From Ceratodon purpureus (Eukaryota; Streptophyta; Bryopsida; Pseudoditrichales; Ditrichaceae), in assembly GCA_014871385.1 (NCBI GenBank), contig CM026425.1:7169243-7233242 (forward strand): a stretch of DNA of 64,000 bases. The letters run 5' to 3'. Below, piece by piece: positions 35,601-47,600 of this stretch. The first letter of the stretch is position 1. Each line of letters opens with the position of its first letter. Position numbers and translations under genes: made by a program. Below the pieces are notes generated by a model that saw nothing but the letters and a program-made list of their open reading frames with translations, was not told where the DNA came from and made no database searches.

Positions 35601-38600
35601 TGCCTTGCCGCGAAGAAAGGTCTGCACGTTCTCTCTTGCCTGTGATAGTTACAAGAAAATGGTGTCATTAATAATAGAATTGATATGAATTCACTAAAAT
35701 GATAAGAGATAGGGATATTGTAAGGAGTGTACCAAGGCAGCAAAATCTTCGAACATCGATGCCTCGCTTGCCAAGAAATCACCCACAGAGTTGTTGATGA
35801 CAACTTCGTGGAATGTCTCTCCTTCTTGAGCGCGTTGAACTAGAGAGGTCCGCATTTGTGACAAGTAGCCACCCGCTATACTCCTAGTGACATGTGAATG
35901 GGATTTTGAAGACCTAGCTTCAGACTGAGCTCCATCAGTATGGACAGGCCGATCTGCGATTCCATCATTTTTCTTGCCTCTCTTCGAAGAGGCTGCTTGT
36001 TCATTTTCTACCCCGGCTGTTCGTTTGTTGCCCTTAGCGGTGACATCCTTTGATGTCGCAACAACATTCAAAGGCCCTCTTGCACCGCCTTTGGACTTTG
36101 ATTTTGTGGTCTTTCCAGTAGCTACATCAGGGGCAGCCCGTTGCTCCACGTTTTCCTGAGGAGGACCACATTGGCGCTGGAAAGTTGGCTCAACCAACCG
36201 CCTGTTGTCAATTTCATGAGGAGGGGTATCAAGAGGATCGATTTCCACATACCAATGGCAAGCTCGTAAGTGGTTCTCACTCCAGTCACTTGCTTGCTCA
36301 GCCGTAAACATAGAATCCTCATTGTTGAGATCAAGCCACGCTGCAAAGAGAGGATGAGGCTCTGGCACTAGCCCTTCCTTCATTAATATATGCGTCCAAT
36401 ATCTGCAAACGAAAAGACATCATTAAGTAGCTCTAGAGGAATATTAAACATACGAAATTCCATATGAAAAACAATCTCAATATCTCAGCAAGTGAGTGCC
36501 CCACACCAACCAGCCCACAAGAAGTCAGGCCCAGTCGCACAGTCAACATACAGTACTCTAAGATTATTTTTTCGACTAAATTACCCAAACAAATCCCAAC
36601 GGTATAAGTCACAGCAGTAGCATGTGATTCGAAAACTCAATCATAGACTCTTCTGTAAACTGAGCCGTGACGCGCAAACAGACGCCTCGAACCACAACCG
36701 AAATGATCATACAAGTTAGCTTGGACAAGGCATATGCCAAAACCAGACTCATCAGAAAATAATAAAATTGAAAGAACAGTGCATGCAGGTAACAAAGCTT
36801 TGCAGATTTGTTGGACTTTGGGTGTCTTTTCTTTCACGAAGAAATACAATTGGCATAGCTTGCTAGAGTACTCTAATTTAGTTTATGAAAATAGACCACC
36901 AACAAGCTAACCGGGCATTGGATTGATGTGATAAGCTCAAGGCCAAAATAATATACAAACGAAATTGGTAAGACTTATGTACATAGGGATTCTAAGTCGG
37001 ACAGTAACTCACCGGTAGATTAGGCGGTTCATGGCCCGTTCACCATGGGGCTGCTTTGGGCTCCCCCATTCCTCTGACTTCTGGATCTCCTTGTTCAGAA
37101 TAGCCCGATTGAATGCATAATCCCATTGCCTAACTCGATTTGAGTTAACATATGCCTCGAACTTTATACTAGGAGTTATGTCCTGGAGATCATAATCAGT
37201 AGCAAAAGCCTTGTAAAACCCCATAGAGTTCTCTTTCAATTGATGCCAGAACACATATTTGTGGAGGTACGTGTTGAAGATCTTGTCACTGGGGGCAAGG
37301 GGAAACTTCTTGAGCTTCCTAGTCTCTTTGGAGGAGTTCCAGATTCTCAGAATTTGCTCCTTTTCCGTCGAGGGAATACAAGAAGAAGCAAGATTCTGTA
37401 ATTTTTCTGTAGTCATCTCTGGTGTCAAATTCGCAGACCAGTGCTTAGCAATCTGCCAGACAATACAATAAAAAAAAATTAGTGAGATAAGTCATTCAAG
37501 ATGTATTGCTTAGTACGACATCCATTAATCTAGAGTAAGAGAACGATGTCTTCATTCAATTCATCCTTGTTCGGCATAGAACCCTAGATCAGGCAAACCG
37601 ACTTCGACTGAGTACTAAAGAGTGGAGAATACAGTGAGACACAGAACATGGATCAACCCTTAAGGCGAGGTGGCGAAAGTCCAGTTCGGTCCAGAACAAC
37701 CCAGAAGTATTACTTTTGAACCTCGATGCTTGCTAACCATGAAATCCTCACCAGACGAACATGTTGGCCATCCATACAAATTGTCCACAAAATGGACTAC
37801 CCCGCTTGATAATATATTCCCACAGCACATAGCCTCATCAGCTTATGATGAATCAAGATGGTAACCATGATACAAATACAAGGATGTGCGAGCATGTATC
37901 ACATAGGACCTGCAGAGCAAACGGATGAAGCCATTGTGGGTTGGCCGACCTTACCAACAGACCCAAACCTATCACAGCAAGCTAGACAAATATAACCGAA
38001 TGAATTCCACCTTATCGTGCCCACATGGGTGTTTGACACAGAACGCCCAAAGTTCAATATATTCATATCTCCTAGTTACCATGCAGAAAGGCTGTTCAGC
38101 ACAGAACACCATTAGTGCGATGATCCCCGTGTGGACCCCAGTCGTCCGCAAGATAACCTATTTCAACCAAATCGACTACTAGGAACCCAGATGAATGCAG
38201 CATGATTACTAAAGTCATAAGCTATATGGCAATCTCGAAGTAGACAATGAAATATAATATCATGGACTGAGATGATAGAACAATACCTCGGTGAGGAATG
38301 ATTTTCCATTTGCAGGATTCGAAATGGTCAGGTACTTGGTAAACGCAGCAGACAAGCTCTTCCGCTTTGCTTCCATTGCAGAGTTTATGGCCTGAAGCAA
38401 ACCATCAGCAGTACGCCTACGTCGGGGATTCTCTTCCTCATACCTCCTTTGACCCTCGTCACCTGCCTCACTGATCTCTTGCTGCAGTATAAACCAAAGA
38501 ATAGTGAGTAAAGCATAAACGACACATAAAGTTTAGAAGTGTACATTAAAGAACGCATAGGATATTGCTTACACTGTGAATAATTTCGAGAAACTTTGCT

Positions 38601-40344
38601 CTGGGAATAGGATACCACGGCCTTTTGTCCACAGGCAACTCCTGAGCCTTGATAGCCGCGCTCATCTCATCAGGAGCAAGTAAATCCCGAAATTGCTCAA
38701 TTGGCAAAGATCCGAGTTTTTGAATTCGATGCATAGTATGGACTTGGTTCTGCTTCACATGCGAGCTTTCATTTGATTTGTTGATGTCGTGCATTGCGGT
38801 TAGTACATCCGTCACGTCCTTTTCTGTCTTGAGCACAATGGATCTTACCCTGAAGTGCCAATCATAATCTTTTCTATGCGATTTCTTGATAAAATCATAC
38901 CACGCTACTAGACGGTGATTACCATCCCACACGTAAAAATACTTGTCTGACAACGATGCGAGCTCGCTGTCACGTTTCAAGAACTCCTCAAACTCTAAGT
39001 CTCTTTGCCGCCAATTAGCACTCCATTTTCCTCGATCCTCTGCGGTAACCATCTTCTCTTGACCTTCAAAGTTTGTTGTTGAAACATAAAAAGCAGCTGC
39101 TCCATCGCGGTAGCCATGGACAAACTCAGCTTGCATCTTCGTGATGTCATTCTCCAGCGCAGGGCGTACCACCTGCAACTTCCTCATTCTGCACAATGGT
39201 ATATCTATGTGAGATTTACCACCTTTGAACATCTCCAGGCGCTTCAAGATCTGGGTAGAGTTCACCCTGGTCTGTCGATGTGCTACAATCAAATCGTACT
39301 CTTGTGCCGAATCCAGTGCTGGTCCAGACAGCTCCAGTTCTCCATCAAGGATTCCTTCGTTATCATCTTCCTCATTGTGGTTAAGTACCGGGACTCTGTC
39401 AGGTGCATCATCCTGAAACACGAGTTCCTCTATCATATCATGCTCCTCGTTATCTCCATCGGAGCCAGCATCGTCTTCCATTCCAGAGTCATTGCCACCA
39501 TATCCTAAGTAATGACAACAGTATTATTGTTAAGATATCCATCGTTCGACACAGACCAAGGCAATTGAGCGACGGCAAATGTCGATACTAATGAAGTTAA
39601 TTAGAAAGCACAGATGTTGCATTCGAATGATTACATATATTGCTCATAGATATTCAGAATCTTACCAAGTTCACCTGCTCTCTGTGCTTTAGCAGCATGA
39701 TCGAAGTCAGACCCATCTTCTCCCCGTAGAGCACCCGGTTCTGCAACTGCAAAAGGAAGTCAATATTGTGTACATCGAACATTACAGAATTGTGAGAGGA
39801 CTATGTTCCTTGTTTAAGAATTAAATACCCGTGCTCTCTTGTGTTTGCTGCAAGATTGCACCATTCTCGTCACCAGCGAGTAACATGTCGTTAATATCTG
39901 GGCAAAAAAAATGCATGAGTTAATTTCGGCCTGAGCAAGCTCGTTACAGAACGTACTTTCTTGTGCATACAGATCCTGTCAATTCATGTAGCCTTCAAGA
40001 GCCATTCATATCATTAGCCTTACGAACAATCATTCGTTTGTCACAGAACGGTCCATCATGAATTCAGTCCATTGCCATTCACATAACAAGGCCATCCAGA
40101 ACATTGAGATTCAAACATAAATCAATACACAAGTTAACTCCAAAATGGCCACATACATGCACTCGTCACAGAATACGTCATCTTACATTAACACAATGCA
40201 TCATCTTACATTTTGTTGATTACTGCCAGGGAGACTCAAGGTGATTAACATACCGATTTCTCCTGTCACGACTTCTTCAAGTCGGTGTAATTCCTCAGAC
40301 ATTTTGCTCGACTCTCCCTGTTCTTGCTGATTTCGACTCCCTAT
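32678..40344 (-). CDS. ParB/Srx-like domain fused to beta-class DNA N4/N6 methyltransferase (MULE cargo)
   Basis: Ten exons can be joined with every phase consistent: 40254-40344, 39829-39897, 39666-39740, 38573-39504, 38287-38481, 37013-37452, 35733-36402, 35298-35639, 33904-34336, 32678-32946. Starting at the Met at 40302 this gives about 1157 aa; further 5' exons are possible. Residues about 130-350 look like a ParB/sulfiredoxin fold (IPLCRMRKLQVVRPAL and YVWDGNHRLVAWYDF, with GNHR at 259-262 in place of the bacterial GxRR). A Lys/Arg-rich linker (SKSKGG, SKRGKK) suggests nuclear import. The methyltransferase part has motif IV VIIDQPF (835-838) before motif I GDIVVDLNASTGAS (1015-1023), the beta-class order of prokaryotic N4-cytosine/N6-adenine enzymes. 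Both motifs deviate from DPPY and DPFxGxG, so activity is uncertain. Introns hold many of the 14-bp palindromes. Confidence 0.78.
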
Positions 40345-42447
40345 CTGTAATAAAAAATGCAGGTCTGTGAGTCTTTCGGCACAGAGCATGATAAGTTAGA
40401 AGCTGATGAATGCTCACAAATCCCCTAAGTATAAGAAAATCTATGATTCTCAACAAATATATGGTTAAAATTGCTTAATCTCTTGAAAAACATATGGAAT
40501 TGGCGATTAAATCAATACCAGATGCCACATTCTGTGCAAAACGACAATTCTATATAGAGTCTCTAATACATCTGACCTAGCGAAGCACCAAAGCTGAAAC
40601 ATGAGTAATCGCAGGTGATTATCAACTAACTAAGTCACTGATATCATTGACCTCTGTGTGCCTACATAAGACTGCAAGTATGACTATCACATAACTCATA
40701 TAATGTGCCTACATTACCCCTATTCGGCACAAAACACCATAAGACTCTAAAGAATAAGCATCTCAAGTTTACGTGAATGGTACCCAGAACATGCCCCGGA
40801 CCAATTACTCGGAATCCACATTTGTGCTTTGAACCCCTGTTTGGTACGGAACTTCAATTTCATTTGAACTACTACATTCTACGAATGATACCAAGCGTAC
40901 CCATGTGACCATTGCTCGGCACAGAACGTCACATTAATATTAAATATCATGATCCAAATCTAGAACAGCGCGTAGCCATTCACGAGACCCTTGAGCGTCT
41001 GCAAAATGATGGGCTCCGCATTTCGGCACCTGTTAGGAGTCTTGTAGAAATCTACTTCCAGGGGAGCTGCACTCACCCCTCCATGGCAACTCAACAGTGC
41101 CACTACAATCAAAGTCACGTAACAGAAAGAAGCCCTCATGTCAACCATCTCTGCAAATCAGTATGCCAGTATTCACTCAGTCACGAAGACCTCACCACCA
41201 CACCGATGGTCGACTAGGAAAAGTAATCTGAAATGCAATTGCTCTGCGACGTACCACATTGTACTACTGCCGTAGTCGGGTATTTATATGAACAACTTCA
41301 GAGCACAGTCCACTTGACAAAATGCATGCACAGCTTAGTCCAGCCTACAAGTTCATTCAGTTGCAACTTACGAATCCCTTATTGATCAAGTCTTGCACTG
41401 CACCACCGTGACACGAGCTTCACATTCCGTACCCTAAATGTGGTACGATATGATCCGAGGACGCCTAAACGGGCAGTGACTGTAACTCCTAAATCTACTG
41501 CTGATCGATCGACCACCTCGTCGTAGACTTTTCCAATCCCAAATGTCAACTCCGGAGTTCTCCACTGTTGACAGAATCCCCTCTCTTAATTTGCACTATG
41601 ACTGAGCCAACTGAAGTACCTAGAAACCCATGTTCGGCACCACTCCATTACATTTATTCAAACCATCTGAATCCACATCTAGGAACTATCAATCAATCTG
41701 AATCCACATTTGAATGAACTAAGCTAAAAGCCTGCCTCGTTATACGCAGAGTAGAACATAGTATCATTCTTAGTTATCCCTGTTCTGCACAGAAGTATCA
41801 TTCACTCTCATATCGAACAAAATTCCTGAACTTATTAGGTACCTGTAAACTTCTACTTGGTATAAAACACCTAAGGATGTCTACAGCGTGGACCCAATAT
41901 CACGACACATACTCCGAACTTTTCTATCGAAGAAGCCAAGAATCCAACCATGACCTGCTAAGAACAATGTGGACATGGAGCAAGAGCGCCCCTGGATCTG
42001 AACCAAAATTACTACATGGAAACATAGTTCGAACACACTTACATAACAAGCATCAAGCATCAAGGATCACAAGCAGTCTGAACAATTCATCACATATAAG
42101 TGAGCAATCACGCACCCAAACGATTACAAACAGCGCAAACCAAATCGACACTTGCCGACCCTAAGCAGAGTAGATTCAGATCCTCGACCTTGTACAGAGC
42201 ATAGTACCTTCACGATATTCATTACTTTTGCTACTTCCATCCACCAGATCGCATCAACGAAAAAGAAAAATAAATATAGATAACTATAATTTGAATTACA
42301 TTTGAGCTACATTACTGTCACAATTCTATTTGCTCACTAGGCTAGGCCAACCGTCATTATTGCTTGATACGATATTATTTTGTATAATCAAGGTATCATA
42401 CATGTGTACTTATTCTGTCGCTTTAACGATACTCATCCAATGTACTT
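40345..42447. other. Region upstream of the ParB-methyltransferase gene
   Basis: Besides the peroxidase-like fragment, this 2.1-kb stretch contains several 14-bp palindrome variants (near 40372, 40725, 40842, 40913, 41790). It may hold 5' exons, UTR or promoter of the methyltransferase gene. I could not place them. Confidence 0.4.
40960..41148 (-). pseudogene. Captured class III peroxidase first-exon fragment
   Basis: The frame begins MVDMRASFCYVTLIVVALLS, a clear signal peptide with hydrophobic core. It continues LEVDFYKT...CRNAEPIILQTLKG, resembling the mature N-terminus of plant class III peroxidases (typically L-x-x-x-FY-x-x-x-CP-x-AE-x-IV). The distal catalytic histidine region is absent and the frame stops after 62 residues. 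No further peroxidase exon was found nearby. It sits inside the giant MULE, so a captured fragment is likely. A short secreted-peptide gene is the alternative. Confidence 0.45.
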
Positions 42448-43064
42448 CTACTCCATCATGTTTTCTACATTGTGAATTGCTTCATCGTCGAGCCCTTCAT
42501 AAAACTCACAATACATGTGATATGATTTTTCATGGCTCCAAACCTCATCGGCTTCACTGAAGTGACTCTCATAATTCAAGGTGCCATCGGGGTTGTCTAA
42601 TGAGACGTCTGATGGGAGTGGTGCTGTTATTTGAAGTTCAATATTTTCTCTCTCTCTAGGAGCATCTCTAGGCCAAACTATAAAATATGTAACAAAGACA
42701 GCCAAAACCGCAACTAGAACAAGTGCCTCAGATGACATCTCCAGTAATATGTATACACTGAGCGCTCTGTCTGGCATCATCGCAGTCTGGAAAAAACAAA
42801 TATGGCTGCAGATGTCATCTCTATATTCTTTTTGAAATAACATATGTCTATATGCTAATGAAGAAGTTTGAAATATTGCGTGTGGCAAAACGATACCTCT
42901 TGAAGTTGTAGCATAGATGCAGCTAATCTTCGTCTGGAGTAAGTCCTTGAGTAGTACTCGACTCCTGAATCATGCGCCTCTAGAAGGGACCTCTCCTCAC
43001 TCAAAGATCTTCCCACAGACTCTAGTAATGCCTTTGCTCTCCTAACAGCTCTCGTCTCGACCAT
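42448..43064 (-). CDS. Small single-pass membrane protein (MULE cargo), function unknown
   Basis: Exon 1 42897-43064 and exon 2 42448-42786 join in phase 0 (GT donor, CAG acceptor) to give 168 aa. The N-terminal about 55 residues are charged and helical (RAVRRAKALLESVGRSLSEERSLL). Residues about 72-92 form one hydrophobic helix (ALVLVAVLAVFVTYFIVW). The C-terminal about 75 residues are acidic. No family recognised. The clean splice and intact frame inside the MULE suggest a real cargo gene. Its membrane location sets it apart from the nuclear-looking neighbours. Confidence 0.55.
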
Positions 43065-44614
43065 AACTCAGGAACACATCATAAAAACTGCTCACCTATG
43101 ATTGTGAGAAGTACGGGACTTGACCAAGCTTATATTGATGGAGATGCGTCTTAGGAGGGTTTGTTTCTTCCAATATGTTTAATAACCATATTTAATAAGT
43201 TTTAGCTGTAACCCTTCGCATTATAGTAGGTCCTATATTCGATCCTATATATTTGCTGAAAAGCGATTACCAAATTGGCTAATGTATTATTCTCTCATTG
43301 GATCTCAAACGCATAGGCGGCGTATGTAATTTTTAGGTGTTTATTTGCATAATCTTCGAATAAGCAGCCGTCAGTAAAAGATTGGCCTATGACTCTATCA
43401 ATTATGATTTGTCCTAATTCTTGTTGGCGCACTGTATACTGTTGCTGCACTTTCGGCCATTACTTTCCAACTATACAGTTTCCTATATAATTAATCTACG
43501 CCTTTCTATATGAATATAATCATTATTAGTTATATGAGTAACTTTAATCTTAATCATGATAGATGCAAATTAGAGTAAAAGATGGACTGAGCATTGTGCC
43601 CATTGTCATTTTAATTATTATATTGATATAAATGTTTGAATTATGAATATTTGAGACTTATTATTATTAAACAGTAAATGATATATTTGTGTATACTGTT
43701 CAATGGCCATGAATTTAATGGTGTATATGTTATTGTCTAGATAAATATGTCCATAGATGGTGGGCGTTTTGTACAGAACGCTATAAATCAAGCGATCTAA
43801 AAGGTTTGTGTGATCCAAGAATTGTTCTAACCAGATGGGCACAAGTAAGATTATGGCTCTAATGTTGCCCTTCAAACATGCATTTGGAATGCCTTAAAAG
43901 AATCCAGTCTATGCATTTTGATGTCGTAATATAAACATTTTAATTTCTAATCTTGTTTACACAAATGAATGAAATACATTTCAAATACTTTAAAGTACAG
44001 CCGTCACTAGAGAAATGTCCAGGGCAATGACTACTTCATATCTTACTCAGCGTCTAGAAAGAAGTCATGACAACTTGTTAGGCATTTTACCACCTAGAGA
44101 GATTAGTTTCCATATTACTGTAAGACCTGTTCTGTGACCAAATTTATTGTAATGTAATTGTATAGTGTGTTATGTCTATAGGTGATGGTCATTCTGTACA
44201 GAATGCTATAAATCAAGGGACCTCAACTGAATGCATGTTCTATGTATTTTAGAACCTTACAAGCCCAATTCTGTAAATGGACTTTCGTTCGCATCATGTG
44301 TGCTTTTAGCGGCTCTGATGGGCCACATTAGCTGTATATGTCAGACATTCTGTGCCGAACGATGGTAGCCTAAGAGCTCTATTTCAGCTACAGACATTTT
44401 GGTTAAATATACATATCAGCCGTTCTGTGCCGATAAGACCACTTAATTTATTTTTGCTCAAATAAAGGTAACTATTATTATGTCTTGCTCTATCAGATCC
44501 GAACAAGGATTCATTCATTCTATTGTAAATGGATCCCAATCTCCACATCTTATTTCGTAATAAGTATAAAAGACATCAGTTCTAGTTGATTGCTCCACTC
44601 TTTCTGATACCACC
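43065..44614. other. Intergenic DNA between the membrane-protein and transposase genes
   Basis: This region separates two divergently transcribed genes, so it should contain both promoters. It carries four strong copies of the 14-bp palindrome (43766-43779, 44191-44204, 44347-44360, and about 44430). No gene seen. Confidence 0.5.
44564..44572 (+). promoter_or_regulatory. Candidate TATA box of the MULE transposase gene
   Basis: GTATAAAAG lies 42-50 bp before the ATG at 44615. This spacing implies a short 5' UTR. Confidence 0.45.
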
Positions 44615-47600
44615 ATGGCTAGCCAAGTAGTATCGTTCAGGCTCTTGACCTCTTCGATTCCATTCATTCTTCTTGTTGATGACACAGGCTTTGTTAGTGT
44701 TGATGAGAGGTTGCTGTGTCTTAAGTTTCAGTTACATGAGAGCTCTTTAATTGTGGAGAAGGAGGAACTGGGAGCTGATGGAGTGGTTCTCAGGACTATC
44801 TATCAGAAACCAGACCTTATAGATGGTAGGACAGTTTACACGCTTCGTGCAGGTAGCTACACTATCATAGGTGGGTTATCTACTCTAGACATGTCTCAAT
44901 CTTCTACTCTGACTCCTCGGTCTAAAGCTACATTTGAGCGACGAGGTCGTGATTATCTCAAGCGAGCGTTACCAACTGTGAAAGAGTCTCCGGAGAATAC
45001 TATCAACTTGTTGAGTTCTGATGATGAGGATGATGAGGATGACATAGTAATGCAGTCATTTCATTTTAGTGCAGATGGACCATGTGATCAGAAAGAACTC
45101 ATCAGTGAATCCTGTGAGGCCATTGCTGACGACTCTTTCGTGGTTTCTGAGACGCCATCACGGAATATAGTTTCAGAGTCCTTCTCTATGGACACACCAT
45201 GCTCGGCATCTGTACAACGTGGTCCTAGCTATCCAATAGAATCTGAGACCTCTATGCCAGTGAAGTCAGAAACTATTGAAGTGACTGCTTCAGTTGAGAT
45301 CAAGTCTTCAAAACTTTCTGTGGCAGATACCACAGAGACATCCACAATAAGCATCTATGACTTGATTGTGGCCCTTGGCAATCAAGGATCGTCGAAGAGT
45401 ATTTTGAAATCTGCGGATTTATCATCCTTTTCCCATTTGAAGGTGAAGTATTTACCTGTTCAATACAATGGGAATGTTATTTTCGAGTTGCCACCTCTGC
45501 CTTGTGTCAAGGAAGGAGGAGCAGGATTGCTTGAAGGTATGGATCGAAGAAGTGATGGACATGCTTGGACTGAGACTGCAACAACAAACATCTCAGATCG
45601 AAATTCGGAGCTCTCATTCAAGTACGTCAAGTGTTTAGGACATCTTCGATGTTTAAATCCTACATGTCCTCATCTGATCCGCAATGGCGACTATAACGAC
45701 ATGTACTGGGAAGGATCCAGCCCCGAGATTTTGACACCTGGACCAACACCTCTTCTACCAAAGAGATGTTCTGTCCTCTGCCGATTCTGCAGAGTTGCTC
45801 CCGCTTGTTTGAAGTTGTGCACGTGTAGAATGTTCTATATTGTCTCTAAGAATCCTTGCATGTCCAGGGCTGCTGTTCACATAGGAACACATGATCATCC
45901 AGTTGCTAATGGAGAATGTAGAGAGGCTCTAGATCTTATCAAGGAGGAGATTTTGACCCAAGTGGCCCGAACACCAGGAGCTAAGGTTTCAGCGATAGGA
46001 ATGGCAGTAGGTCGGGAGCTTCTACTAAAAGGCCTCGTTGATGTAAGTGGCGACGGCAAGAAGCTGACAGAGGCAGAAATATCCCAGGTGTTTGACAAAT
46101 GGGCAAAACTGAGCACTCCAAGCATCCGTAATATGATTGCAGAGGCTAGGCGCTTTTGTGGTGAGGGCGGATTCATTGACAACATTCTCAAGTTGAAGAA
46201 GGCTTCAACTTACGATTATATACATGATAGTGTTTTCCCCGGACAGGGGAGTGACTTAGTGTATCTATTCAAGATGTCGACTTGTGGCGTAGGAAGCGGT
46301 GTTGGTCTTGTGAAGAGAATGCAAACTGGAGGAGACCTTGAAAATGAGTGGGTCATGTTTGACCATGTCAGGAGAGTGAAGGAGTGGTCGACCCTGGGAA
46401 TCCATGTCTATGACCCTGATTATTGCAAGGTTATGACCATAGCAGTCTGCGACATGCAGTCTGAGACAACTGAGGCGCAAGAGCGTATGTGGTTGTCTAT
46501 GCTAAACGTCTTGGAAAAGCATGGGGTCACAAATGTGAACTTCAAAGGCTTCATGGCAGATTCGGCTCAAGCGAACTTCAATGCTGTGAGATCCATATTT
46601 GGATCAGGAAACTCGAAAGAGCCAATGGAAGGTAGGGAGCGTACATGCCAATTCCATTGGACAATGGCGTTAGATCGTCATACAAAGCAACTTATCAAGC
46701 CAGAGCTGCAACAAGTCCACTTGAAGTTGTGCCAAGATTATCGAAAATCTCGCACTAAAGCAGATGCTGATACCGCTTTGGCAGCGATCAAGGCTTGGTG
46801 GTTTTCATCTGGTGCAGTTGCTGAAAGCTCTTTAAAAGAGCTCCACGACTGGATAAATTTTTGGCATTTTCGCTACCATCAATGGGGCTCTCACATCTCT
46901 GAGGTATGTGTCCAAAACTCAAAATTTTATCTATTATTTTAATTTGCTTCTTTAATTATTTCGAAGTTCGCTATTTGCAAAACAAACCTGTTATATGATT
47001 ATGGATCGAAAAGGGTGTTCTATTCCTTTTGTTCCTACACAAAAAAAATAGGGTGTTCTGCACAGAACACATTCTTTTCATCCAATTTGGTTCTCCTTGT
47101 TTTTGCCCCCTAGAGGTGTTCTGTGCAGAACGCTACTTTCGTTTACCTTCCCTTACACAAACTTGGAACTGAAGTGGAGTTCTGTACAGAACGCTGTGTG
47201 TCTAGGCATCCAGTGGCTCCAAGTATTGGGAACTCAATGATGTTCTGTACAGAATACCCTCCACTTCTGCATTAATGATTTTCAGGCATCCAGTGGGTCC
47301 AAGTATTGGGGAATAGATAGTGTTCTGTACAGATCACCGTCATCCACTTTTGCATTAAAGTTTTTCAGGCATCCAGTGGGTCCAAGTAGTGGGGAATAGA
47401 TAGTGTTCTGTACAGATCACCGTCATCTCATGCATTCTAGATTTTCATTCGACTTTATGTTGAATAAGCACTAAGCCGAGAGGCTGAGATCTTTTATAAG
47501 TTGAGATATGATAGAAGTATATCCTTATCTATAATGAAGAGCATCTGTGCTTGTTAATGAATTATTTACCTTGATTGTCTTTCCATTTCAATTGCATTTC

